Shown one piece after another: positions 29,230 through 36,859 of a DNA stretch of 64,000 bases; the first letter of the stretch is position 1, and the number at the start of each line of letters is the position of its first letter. This DNA comes from Syntrophaceae bacterium UBA6087 (lineage in GTDB: Bacteria > Desulfobacterota > Desulfomonilia > UBA1062). The notes under the pieces are model-generated. The model worked only from the letters and a program-made list of their open reading frames with translations. It was not told where the DNA came from and ran no database searches. The position numbers were made by a program, and so were the translations under genes. The stretch is from the NCBI GenBank assembly GCA_002448235.1, contig DIXF01000001.1:1-64000 (forward strand). Direction: 5' to 3'.

Positions 29230-29793
29230 ATGCGATGCCCCTTGTGCGGATGCGACATCCCCGGGATACCGGTCGAAATGTGCCCTGAATGCGGAGGCAG
29301 GCTCTCCCCCAGAAGCGGCCTGCTCAAGGTAATCGCCTGGGTCGAAGATGCGTCCATCTCCTTCATGCTCCTGAGCATGATCGGGATCGTGCTCGTGCAG
29401 ATATTCCTGCGCAATTTCTACTCCACCGGGGTATCGGGCGGGGCGGAGATCGTGCGGCATCTCGTGCTCTGGGTCGCATTCCTCGGCGCGGGCATAGCAG
29501 CCAGGGAGCGCAAGCATATCAAGATAGACATCATCCAGAGGGTGCTCTCGCATCGCCTGAGGTTTCTTTCGGAGTTTATCACGGACCTCTTTGCAGCGGT
29601 TATCTGCGGCATACTCCTGTATGCGTCCATCATGTTCGTCCTGTCCGATAAAGGCACGGGCACGACCATCGCATTCTTCGATATCCCCATCTGGATACTC
29701 GAGCTGGTGATCCCGCTCGGCTACGGCGCGATCACGCTCCGGTACGCCATCTGCAGTTTCGAGTCCCTCGCGAAGCTCGTGAAGGGGAAGTGA
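29230..29793 (+). CDS. dctQ: TRAP transporter small permease (DctQ) with N-terminal zinc ribbon
   Basis: The 187-residue protein begins with a zinc-ribbon-like CPLCG (Cys3, Cys6) and CPECG (Cys18, Cys21). About four membrane helices follow, e.g. FMLLSMIGIVLVQIFL and LVLWVAFLGAGIAA, with the DctQ motif ARERKHIKID. The ATG is fixed by seven G residues ~8 bases upstream, so the ribbon is really part of the protein. A zinc knuckle on DctQ is unusual; it may be structural, regulatory or for contact with another protein. It lies five bases before dctM. Confidence 0.88.
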   Translation: MRCPLCGCDIPGIPVEMCPECGGRLSPRSGLLKVIAWVEDASISFMLLSMIGIVLVQIFLRNFYSTGVSGGAEIVRHLVLWVAFLGAGIAARERKHIKIDIIQRVLSHRLRFLSEFITDLFAAVICGILLYASIMFVLSDKGTGTTIAFFDIPIWILELVIPLGYGAITLRYAICSFESLAKLVKGK

Positions 29794-29797
29794 CGCC

Positions 29798-31075
29798 ATG
29801 ATTGCCGCTCTGATCATCCTGCTGGTCATCCTGACGTTTCTCGGCGCCCCCATGTTCGCGATCCTGGCTGCCTTCGCCCTGCTCGGTTTCCATCTTTCCG
29901 AGATCCAGTTCGCCGCCCTGATCGTCGACATCTACAGCCAGTTTTCCAACAACCCGGTGCTGTACACCATCCCCATCTTCACCTTTGCCGGGTTCATCCT
30001 CGCCGAGAGCAAGGCATCCATCCGGGTGGTGAACTTCTCTCAGGCCATCCTCGGGTGGCTCCCCGGCGGCCTTGCGATCGTGTCCCTGGTCGCGTGCGCC
30101 TTCTTCACCACCTTTACCGGCGCCTCCGGCGTGACCATCATCGCCCTGGGCGGGCTGCTCTACCCGGCGCTCATGAAGGGGCGCTATTCCGAGCGGTTCA
30201 GCCTGGGCCTGCTCACAACCTCCGGCAGCCTGGGGCTGCTCTTCTTCCCGAGCCTGCCCATCATCATCTACGGCGTGGTATCCGGGACGAGCATCACCCA
30301 GCTCTTTGCGGCGGGCATCATCCCGGGGATCTTCCTCATGATCGTCCTGTCGGTCTACAGCTCCTTTGTCGCGAAGCGCTCCGGTGCGGAACGGACCAAA
30401 ACCTCGCTGAAAGAGATTGTCGCCACGACGCGGGCGGCCAAATGGGAGCTTTTTATCCCGGTCATGCTCGTGGTGGGGATTTTCGGCGGGTTCGTAACCC
30501 TGGGAGAGATCGCTTCCATCATGGTGGCGTATGCGTTCATTGTCGAGGTGTTCATCCATAAGGACATCCGCATCAGGCAGTTTCCGCTGGTCATCCGCGA
30601 GAGCATGGTGCTGGTCGGCGCCATCTTCATCATCTTCAGTTCCGCGCTGGCGCTGACGACCTATATGATAGACGCCGAGATCCCCATGAAGATCCTCGAC
30701 GTGCTCAAGGTACACCTCACCTCGAAGATCACGTTCCTCATCGCGCTGAATATCTTCCTGCTCTTTGCAGGCAGCCTCATGGAAATCTACGGCGCGCTCG
30801 TGGTCGTGGTGCCGCTCATCGTGCCCATTGCCCAGGAATACGGCATCAACCCCGTGCACTTAGGCATCATCTTCCTGGCCAACCTGGAGATCGGATACTC
30901 GATGCCTCCGGTGGGTCTGAACCTGATCATCTCATGCATCAGGTTCCAGAAGCCCGTCACAAGCCTTTATCGGGCCTGTCTGCCGTTTATCATCATCATG
31001 ATTCTGGCGCTGATGGTGATTACCTATGTGCCGTGGATGAGCCTCTTCCTCGTCGAGCACTTCGGTATCCGGTAA
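29798..31075 (+). CDS. dctM: TRAP transporter large permease, DctM family
   Basis: The 425-residue membrane protein has ~12 hydrophobic segments. It has the DctM signatures FTGASGVTIIALGGLLYPAL and SLGLLFFPSLPIIIYG in the N-terminal half and AGSLMEIYGALVVVVPLIVP in the C-terminal half. It is the Na+- or H+-coupled transport subunit working with DctQ and DctP. It is the last gene of the operon and converges on the FKBP gene with only 18 bases between; no terminator is visible there. Confidence 0.95.
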   Translation: MIAALIILLVILTFLGAPMFAILAAFALLGFHLSEIQFAALIVDIYSQFSNNPVLYTIPIFTFAGFILAESKASIRVVNFSQAILGWLPGGLAIVSLVACAFFTTFTGASGVTIIALGGLLYPALMKGRYSERFSLGLLTTSGSLGLLFFPSLPIIIYGVVSGTSITQLFAAGIIPGIFLMIVLSVYSSFVAKRSGAERTKTSLKEIVATTRAAKWELFIPVMLVVGIFGGFVTLGEIASIMVAYAFIVEVFIHKDIRIRQFPLVIRESMVLVGAIFIIFSSALALTTYMIDAEIPMKILDVLKVHLTSKITFLIALNIFLLFAGSLMEIYGALVVVVPLIVPIAQEYGINPVHLGIIFLANLEIGYSMPPVGLNLIISCIRFQKPVTSLYRACLPFIIIMILALMVITYVPWMSLFLVEHFGIR

Positions 31076-31093
31076 AGGAAGTGGGCGTATCCG

Positions 31094-31528
31094 TCAGGGG
31101 GCGACTTCGACCAGCTCGATGTCGAACACGAGCGTTTTCCCTGCAAGGGGGTGATTGGCGTCGAGGCGCACCGACTCGTCTTGGATCTCGCTGACCACGA
31201 CGGGGAGCTCTTCTCCGTTGTTATCCACGATGATGAGCCTCATGCCCAGCTCGGGGCTGATATCCTCGGGAAAATGTTCTTTCGGCATTTCGACCACGAG
31301 GTTGTCGTTGTAGGGGCCGTACGCTTCTTCCGGCTTGATCGAGACCGTTTTTTTATCGCCTATGTTCATGCCGACAGCCGCTTCCTCGAAACCGGGGATC
31401 ACCTCGTTGCCGCCGAGCTTGAATTCGAGAGGATCTCCACCTACCGAGGAATCGAACACCATGCCGTCCTCAAACCGGCCGGTATAGTGAACTTTAACGG
31501 TATCGCCATTCTTCACGGGTTCATTCAT
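31094..31528 (-). CDS. FKBP-type peptidyl-prolyl isomerase, SlyD-like
   Basis: Start 31528 follows GGAGGACAAAGC. The 144-residue protein shows KVHYTGRFEDGMVFDSS, the FKBP strand, then GGNEVIPGFEEAAVGM and an inserted IF domain with PEEAYGPYNDNLV. It ends with DANHPLAGKTLVFDIELVEV. This is the SlyD/FKBP-IF architecture, a proline isomerase plus chaperone. The His/Cys-rich metal-binding tail of E. coli SlyD is absent. Cytoplasmic folding role expected. Confidence 0.92.
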   Translation of the reverse strand: MNEPVKNGDTVKVHYTGRFEDGMVFDSSVGGDPLEFKLGGNEVIPGFEEAAVGMNIGDKKTVSIKPEEAYGPYNDNLVVEMPKEHFPEDISPELGMRLIIVDNNGEELPVVVSEIQDESVRLDANHPLAGKTLVFDIELVEVAP

Positions 31529-31753
31529 GCTTTGTCCTCCACGACTTAGGGTATTCTTTCGAGCGTAACAGATACGGGTAATAAACACAAAAGGAATATA
31601 TTCACATACTTTAATCTGCGCCGTGATCCGCACGGTAGAAAGAACCGATGGTCAAACAATTGTAATAGGTATTCCTTTGTGAATGTCCATACCTTGGGGT
31701 ATAGTATTTTTCCACATGGCTGATATTTAAAAAGAAGGGGGCTTTAAAAGATC

Positions 31754-32467
31754 ATGGCCAAGATCGAATACCTGCTGGACGAAGGCGTGGCTGTCGTCAC
31801 CATGAACAGCGGCGAGAACCGTTTCAACCCGGGCTTTATCGAAGAGTTCATGGTCACGCTCGATTCCGTCGAGCGTGACACCGGTGCAAAGGCGCTGGTA
31901 GTCAGGTCGTCCCACGACAAGATCTTCTGCAACGGGATCGACCTCGACTGGCTCGTGCCCATCGCCAAGGCGAACGACGCCGACACGATCAAGAAGTTCT
32001 GCCATGCCTTAAACGCCCTGCTTCGCAGGATCGTCACCTATCCCATGCCCACGGTCGCAGCCATCACCGGCCACGCCTTTGCGGGCGGGGCGATCATGTC
32101 CTGCTGCTTCGACTTCCGCTTCATGCGGTCCGACAGGGGCTTCTTCTGCTTTCCCGAGGTCGACCTGGGCATACCCTTCTGGCCGGGCATGGTCGCCATG
32201 GTGAGAAAGGCCATGCCGCAGTATATCCTCGACGAGCTCTACTATACGGGCAAGCGCATCACCGGGAAAGAGTGCGAAGAGCACCGCATCGTCACGAAAT
32301 CCTGCCCCATCGACGAGCTCATGCCCACGGTCCTTTCCTTTGCAAAGGGGCTGAACAAAACCCGCGCGTATTACAAAGCCCAGAAAGACAGGATGAACGC
32401 CGGCATCGTCCGCATCATCGACGAGGAAGACCCGGCGGTGATCGATCAGGGCAGGATCTCGGCATAG
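31754..32467 (+). CDS. Enoyl-CoA hydratase/isomerase (crotonase) family protein
   Basis: The 237-residue crotonase fold has the acyl-CoA-binding KIFCNGIDLDWL and the oxyanion-hole segment GHAFAGGAIMSCCFDFRFM. FCFPEVDLGIPFWPGM then follows where hydratases have a catalytic Glu; this pattern is nearer to delta3-delta2-enoyl-CoA isomerases of the eukaryote/plant type. The C-terminus is short. The exact reaction (isomerase or hydratase) is inferred. An FGGY kinase gene follows 154 bases later on the same strand. Confidence 0.85.
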   Translation: MAKIEYLLDEGVAVVTMNSGENRFNPGFIEEFMVTLDSVERDTGAKALVVRSSHDKIFCNGIDLDWLVPIAKANDADTIKKFCHALNALLRRIVTYPMPTVAAITGHAFAGGAIMSCCFDFRFMRSDRGFFCFPEVDLGIPFWPGMVAMVRKAMPQYILDELYYTGKRITGKECEEHRIVTKSCPIDELMPTVLSFAKGLNKTRAYYKAQKDRMNAGIVRIIDEEDPAVIDQGRISA

Positions 32468-32565
32468 GCCGTTCATCCGCCTTACGAGGTCCGAGGCGTA
32501 AGTCTTCCGGGACACGGGCGATGTGTAACGACCCAAAGACAGAGGAGGCATCTTCAGTGCTTGGA

Positions 32566-32574
32566 GGTCCGACC
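32566..32574. promoter_or_regulatory. Candidate GntR-type operator before the FGGY kinase gene
   Basis: GGTCCGACC is an odd palindrome inside TTGGAGGTCCGACCAATTT, resembling half-conserved sites of FadR/LldR-type GntR regulators (TGGTC-N-GACCA). It is ~50 bases before the kinase ATG. This is a short motif and could be chance. Confidence 0.25.
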
Positions 32575-32621
32575 AATTTATGGTATGAACATAGTACAGT
32601 TTCAGATCGTGAGGAGGATGT

Positions 32622-34181
32622 ATGGCAGAGAAAGGTTATGTCCTGGCTATCGATTCCGGCACGCAGAGCATCCGGGCAGTGCTTTTTGATATTCAAGGCA
32701 ATGAGGTCGCCATCGAGCAGGCGCACTATGGACCGTATCTTTCGCTGAACCCGGGCTGGGCCGAGCAGAGGACGGAAGACTACTGGTCGAAGCTCTGCCA
32801 GGTCACCAAGGCGCTCATGGCCAGAATCACCATCGATCAGAAGGCCATCGCGGCGGTGGGCATCACCACCCAGCGCGGCACGGTCATCCCCATGGACAAA
32901 GAAGGCAACGCCCTGCGCAACGCCATCATCTGGCTCGACCGCAGGACCGTCTCCAACCCTCCTCCGCTGGGCATCGCCGAGAAGCTGCTCTTCGGCGCCG
33001 CAGGCGTGCTCGACGCCATCCGCTATGCCCAGAAGCATTCGTATTTCATGTGGATCAAGCACAACGAGCCGCACATCTACGAGAAGACGCACAAGTTCGT
33101 CCAGGCCTCGGGCTTTTTCGTGCGCAAGCTCACCGGCGAGTTCCACGACTCCGTCGGCATGGTCACCGGGATCTGGCCCTTTGATTATAAAAAGCTCAAG
33201 TGGCATCCCATCAACATCGCGTACGGGCCTCTGGGCATGATGAAAGAGCACTGCGTCACCCTGTTTGCGCCCAACGAGGTGCTGGGGAAAGTCACGAAAC
33301 AGGCTGCGGCAGAGACAGGCCTGCCCGAAGGGCTGCCCGTCGTGGTGGGTGCGGGCGACAAGCAGAGCGAGCTCCTGGGCGCGGGCGCCCTCGACCAGCG
33401 CATCGCCGAGATCAGCTTCGGCACCGCCACCGCCATGCACGTGATGACCAAAAAATACATCGTGGACAAGGACATGAGGTTTTTCACCTGGCCCTCTGCG
33501 ATCCCGAACACCTGGGACATCGAGATGTTCATCTTCCGCGGGTTCTGGATGATCACCTGGTTCAAGGAGGAGTTCGGGCACCGCGAGGCGCAGGAAGCCC
33601 TGAAGCGCGGCATTGCGCCCGAGGCGATCTTCGACGAGGTCATCCGTGACATCCCGCCCGGATGCATGGGACTGATGCTCCAGCCCTACTGGTCGCCCAT
33701 GGTGTATAACAAGTACGCCAAAGGCTCCATCATCGGCTTCTCCGACGTGCACACCCGGGCCCACATCTACCGCGCCATCCTGGAGGGCATCGGCTTCGAG
33801 CTCAAGCGGCTCGCCGAGATCGTCCAGAAGAGGATCGGCGTCCGGTTCGAGGAGATCAGGGTAGGGGGCGGCGGCTCCAAGAGCGACACGGCCGTCCAGA
33901 TAGCCGCGGACATGTTCGGCCTGCCGGTCTCGCGCATGGCCACCTCCGAAATATCGGCCCTTGGCGCTGCAATGGATGCAGCGGTTGCCGTGAAGATGCA
34001 TTCGGGCTTCGAAGACGCGGTCAAAGCCATGGTGAGAAAGGGCAAAACCTTCGAGCCCAACCCGGCAAGCAGACGCATCTACAACGACCTCTTCAACGAG
34101 GTCTACATGAAAACCTACACCGCCGTCGAACCGCTCAACCGGAAAATAGCCCAGATCACGGGCTACCCGGCGGAGGAGTAG
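32622..34181 (+). CDS. FGGY-family carbohydrate kinase
   Basis: The 519-residue protein has both FGGY actin-like domains. The N-terminal phosphate loop is AIDSGTQSIRAVLFD, TTQRGTVIPMD contacts the sugar, VVGAGDKQSELLGAGA carries the catalytic Asp, and RVGGGGSKSD binds ATP. It belongs to the xylulokinase/glycerokinase superfamily, but the sugar cannot be predicted; the 60-residue insertion with AQKHSYFMWIKHNEPHIYEK is typical of uncharacterised members. GAGGAGG precedes the ATG. No sugar transporter is nearby. Confidence 0.88.
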   Translation: MAEKGYVLAIDSGTQSIRAVLFDIQGNEVAIEQAHYGPYLSLNPGWAEQRTEDYWSKLCQVTKALMARITIDQKAIAAVGITTQRGTVIPMDKEGNALRNAIIWLDRRTVSNPPPLGIAEKLLFGAAGVLDAIRYAQKHSYFMWIKHNEPHIYEKTHKFVQASGFFVRKLTGEFHDSVGMVTGIWPFDYKKLKWHPINIAYGPLGMMKEHCVTLFAPNEVLGKVTKQAAAETGLPEGLPVVVGAGDKQSELLGAGALDQRIAEISFGTATAMHVMTKKYIVDKDMRFFTWPSAIPNTWDIEMFIFRGFWMITWFKEEFGHREAQEALKRGIAPEAIFDEVIRDIPPGCMGLMLQPYWSPMVYNKYAKGSIIGFSDVHTRAHIYRAILEGIGFELKRLAEIVQKRIGVRFEEIRVGGGGSKSDTAVQIAADMFGLPVSRMATSEISALGAAMDAAVAVKMHSGFEDAVKAMVRKGKTFEPNPASRRIYNDLFNEVYMKTYTAVEPLNRKIAQITGYPAEE

Positions 34182-34268
34182 CACTTTTTAAGCGGCTCGG
34201 GGCAGGCGACTTTCGCCGCTGCCCGATAAAGGGAACGGGATATTTTTCACATTCACGTACCCCGCAGC

Positions 34269-34300
34269 GGGAGGGTTTTGCGGAATCCTCCCCCCTCCTT
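34269..34300 (+). terminator. Terminator after the FGGY kinase gene
   Basis: GGGAGG (34269-34274) pairs with CCTCCC (34287-34292), with a further TT/AA inside, followed by a pyrimidine-rich CCCTCCTTTCTTTTT run. An imperfect hairpin at ~34197-34233 (GGCAG-GCGA with TCGC-CG-CTGCC) precedes it. Confidence 0.5.
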
Positions 34301-34418
34301 TCTTTTTCCAGAGATAACTATTTATAATTTAATTATGAAATGCCGATTTACCACTTGACATTATGAGCCTATTCCAGCACATACACAAAACTAATATAGG
34401 AGAAATCCTTTTTTTGAT

Positions 34419-35603
34419 ATGAGAAGGTTATTTGGGGAAATACTTATCCTGGCTGTGCTGTACCTCCTGCTAGTCCCGGGGGTTGCCCTCTCAACGTCAC
34501 TGCAGATTTCCTGGAACCCCAACACCGAATCCGATCTCAGCGGGTATAAGATTTATTACGGAAACGAATCGGGCGCATACACGTCGTATGTAAATGTCAG
34601 AAACAACACCAGCGTGGTCGTCGACGGCTTCTTCGAAGGCAGGACTTACTATCTCGCGGTCACCGCCTATGACTACTCGGGCAACGAGAGCGGCTATTCC
34701 CCGGAGGTCAGCGTCTACATCCCGGACAACGGTACGGGCATCCTGGACACGCTTTTCAGCTGGGTCGCCAATCTGTTCAGCGGGCTGAATGAGACAGACT
34801 CCCAGTTTTCTCAGTACAGTCTGAAGGACTTTTCCGAGATAGCCCCTGAAGAAATAGAGTATCTGCTGAACGTGGTCTGGATCGGCCAGTCATACGCCAA
34901 CCCCGATGCCGAACAGCTCGCGCTGGACCCTTCCGGCTACATGGTCAGGGATGTCATTGCCGAGATGGGCATACCTCTTGATTTCGCGACCGTCTATCCC
35001 GACGGAACCTACTTTTTCCTTCCCATCACCGATGGTGCATCCGGAGTTCAGGACAACACGTTCTTCTCGTGGGAACCGGGCGCATACCTCTTCATGGTTT
35101 CAGACGGTGCGGGCGATTTTCTGCACATCCTCAGGGTGTCGGTGGTCGAAAACCTCATCTGCGCAGGCGAGTACGAAAGCGGGGTGGAGTTCTTCATTGA
35201 AGACCCGGATCTCGGCATCACCCTGGCGCTGTCTCCTGACGCCATCTGGGGCAATGTACCCATCGGCATCGGCATGGGCTTCTCCGAAGGCAACCCGGCC
35301 AGCGCGCTTTTCTGGGACAACGGAGGCGGCATCGAGTTCACCATCGCCCCCTACGGCCTCATTCTCGACTCTCCTGCGGAGGTCCGTCTGGCGTTCTGGG
35401 GCTCCTCTCCCACGGTCGAATACTACGACGAAAACGAGAAGGCCTGGCTGCCCATCCAGGATGTGCGCGAAGAAGACGGAATGGTAGTTTTCTCCACCCA
35501 GTCGCTCGGACGCTTCAAGGTATATTCGGCAGTAAGCGGAGCAGGACAGGGCGGCGGCTCCCACAGATCACAGGGCGGATGCTTCATATCCACCGCCAGG
35601 TAG
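34419..35603 (+). CDS. Secreted protein with a fibronectin type III domain and truncated CFI motif
   Basis: The 394-residue product has an N-terminal signal (ILAVLYLLLVPGVALS) and an FN3 domain at ~25-105: ISWNPNTESDLSGYKIYYG, then RTYYLAVTAYDYSGNESGYS. The remaining ~280 residues are acidic and beta-rich with no family I recognise. It ends GGGSHRSQGGCFISTAR. In Desulfobacterota many surface proteins end with GGCFIATAAYGS plus a longer tail; here the gene stops within that motif, so the sorting or processing tail seems lost. GGAG lies 15 bases before the ATG. Confidence 0.7.
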   Translation: MRRLFGEILILAVLYLLLVPGVALSTSLQISWNPNTESDLSGYKIYYGNESGAYTSYVNVRNNTSVVVDGFFEGRTYYLAVTAYDYSGNESGYSPEVSVYIPDNGTGILDTLFSWVANLFSGLNETDSQFSQYSLKDFSEIAPEEIEYLLNVVWIGQSYANPDAEQLALDPSGYMVRDVIAEMGIPLDFATVYPDGTYFFLPITDGASGVQDNTFFSWEPGAYLFMVSDGAGDFLHILRVSVVENLICAGEYESGVEFFIEDPDLGITLALSPDAIWGNVPIGIGMGFSEGNPASALFWDNGGGIEFTIAPYGLILDSPAEVRLAFWGSSPTVEYYDENEKAWLPIQDVREEDGMVVFSTQSLGRFKVYSAVSGAGQGGGSHRSQGGCFISTAR

Positions 35604-35675
35604 CCGAAGCCCGACATTCCTTTTCACTCAAGCTCTTGCAAACCTGAAAGACCTCTGCTAATACTTCGCAATATT

Positions 35676-35763
35676 GCCGGAGTGGTGGAACTGGTAGACG
35701 CGTCGGACTCAAAATCCGAAGGGCCTTGTGCCTGTGGGGGTTCGATTCCCCCCTCCGGCACCA
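35676..35763 (+). tRNA. tRNA-Leu (anticodon CAA)
   Basis: A complete 88-base class II tRNA: acceptor GCCGGAG/CTCCGGC, D-arm with TGGTAGA, anticodon stem TCGGA/TCCGA with loop CTCAAAA (anticodon CAA, reading UUG). It has a long variable arm and a T-arm with GGGGG/CCCCC around TTCGATT. The discriminator is A and CCA is encoded. A degraded copy of its 3' half occurs at 36693-36746. Confidence 0.97.
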
Positions 35764-35781
35764 CTTCTTTTCAAGCTATTC

Positions 35782-36057
35782 TTACTTATCAGGCATAAGA
35801 TCGGGATGACAGGAATGGAGCCATTCCAGAACATTTTTTTTCAACGATTCCACAGATTCGATTAATTCATCGGCATTGGCACTCGTTGCACCACCTACGT
35901 AGTCATACTCAACGATATTACGTTTGGCCCTGCATGTTTCGAGGTACGCTGCATCAGTTAGGTCGCGATGCACAATCGCCAGCAAGTTACTGATCTCCTG
36001 GCGACTGGTTTTATGGGGCCGAAGCCAACCATTTTCATTCCATTGCTTCAATGTCAT
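35782..36057 (-). CDS. HEPN-domain protein, putative toxin of a HEPN/MNT pair
   Basis: The 91-residue helical protein has RNIVEYDYVGGATSANADELIE, the RN...Y motif of small HEPN proteins paired with minimal nucleotidyltransferases. HEPN domains are often RNases; here the strict R-x4-6-H motif is not evident. Its start overlaps the MNT gene by 23 bases, so both are made together. It lies immediately beside tRNA-Leu. Confidence 0.7.
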   Translation of the reverse strand: MTLKQWNENGWLRPHKTSRQEISNLLAIVHRDLTDAAYLETCRAKRNIVEYDYVGGATSANADELIESVESLKKNVLEWLHSCHPDLMPDK

Positions 36058-36619
36058 GTTCGTTACCTATGACAAACATCTTCGGTGAAGCCAATACCGA
36101 GGTAAGGAAGTGATCCTTCTCGCGGACCCTTTTTTCAAACTCTGAAGGACTCATTACATGCGGGTTAACCTCTCGCCCCAATTGATTACCGACGTCGGAG
36201 AGAAGAGCGGATACCTTCCTCAGGCCGATTTCTCCAATTACCATAAGATCTATGTCGCTTTTCGCTCCAGCAGTCCCGCCGGCCATTGAGCCGAATACAA
36301 ATGCGCACCGGATTTCATCAACCCTCAACAATGCAGCAAGAACATCAACCATGCCGACAGTTTTGAGCACCAGATGGCGGATCTCGGTGTACAGCGGATG
36401 ACTCTCATTGGCTGTGTAGTAAACCCGGTTGCCGTCCTGCCTCCTGATGACCACGCCGATTTTGACGAGTTTTTCAATATCCTGGCGCACTGTTCCAATG
36501 GCAAAGCCGCTCTGTCGTTGTATCTCCCGTAAGTGAAATTCTCCAGGCCCAGGGCCGAATAAAATACGGAAGATTTCAGCGCGTACACGAGAACAGATCA
36601 GTTGTGCCAATGTATTCAT
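36035..36619 (-). CDS. Winged-helix minimal nucleotidyltransferase, putative antitoxin
   Basis: The 194-residue protein opens with a winged-helix domain (AEIFRILFGPGPGEFHLREI, RQSGFAIGTVRQDIEKL). The rest is a minimal nucleotidyltransferase with the active-site motif FGSMAGGTAGAKSDIDLMV (GS...SDxDL). In studied HEPN/MNT systems the transferase adenylylates the HEPN toxin. Start 36619 is preferred because the longer frame runs through the repeated operator sequence. The fused DNA-binding domain suggests it also represses its own promoter. Confidence 0.8.
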   Translation of the reverse strand: MNTLAQLICSRVRAEIFRILFGPGPGEFHLREIQRQSGFAIGTVRQDIEKLVKIGVVIRRQDGNRVYYTANESHPLYTEIRHLVLKTVGMVDVLAALLRVDEIRCAFVFGSMAGGTAGAKSDIDLMVIGEIGLRKVSALLSDVGNQLGREVNPHVMSPSEFEKRVREKDHFLTSVLASPKMFVIGNEHDIEAME

Positions 36620-36630
36620 ACGTTCGCTAT

Positions 36631-36661
36631 TACCATACAATCGTGCGGTACTACCATACAA
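36631..36661. promoter_or_regulatory. Paired TACCATACAA repeats, probable operator of the HEPN/MNT operon
   Basis: TACCATACAA occurs at 36631-36640 and again at 36652-36661, 21 bases apart (two helical turns), directly upstream of the MNT start. The spacing suits two winged-helix proteins bound on the same DNA face. Confidence 0.5.
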
Positions 36662-36692
36662 AATGTGTACGAGTTCGGATTTTTAATTTTAA

Positions 36693-36746
36693 ACTCAAAA
36701 TCCGATGGATGCAAGTCCGGAAGGGTTCGATTCTTTCCGCCGGCCA
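36693..36746 (+). repeat. Degraded copy of the tRNA-Leu 3' half
   Basis: ACTCAAAATCCGA (36693-36705) is identical to the anticodon part of tRNA-Leu. GGTTCGATTC (36724-36733) is identical to its T-loop, and CCGCCGGCCA resembles its 3' end. The gap between the two blocks is 18 bases here and 19 in the tRNA. No 5' half is present. CGGATTTT (36676-36683) can also pair with AAAATCCG here, an alternative explanation for part of the match. It marks the far border of the HEPN/MNT islet. Confidence 0.5.
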
Positions 36747-36859
36747 TAAAATGTTTCATCCCCGGGCCGTCTGCAATCACCTTTTGTGAATCCCATGAAA
36801 AGCTGTTAATAATGTTGTGAATAACAATGGTTATTGTCAAAACCGGAAGGGGTTACCAT

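Noticed and set aside
32415..34184. 589-codon antisense frame over the FGGY kinase
   Set aside because: Same codon-bias shadow effect; no ribosome site or domain.
36693..36746. Functional second tRNA-Leu
   Set aside because: No acceptor 5' strand or D-arm is present and the T-stem pairs poorly.
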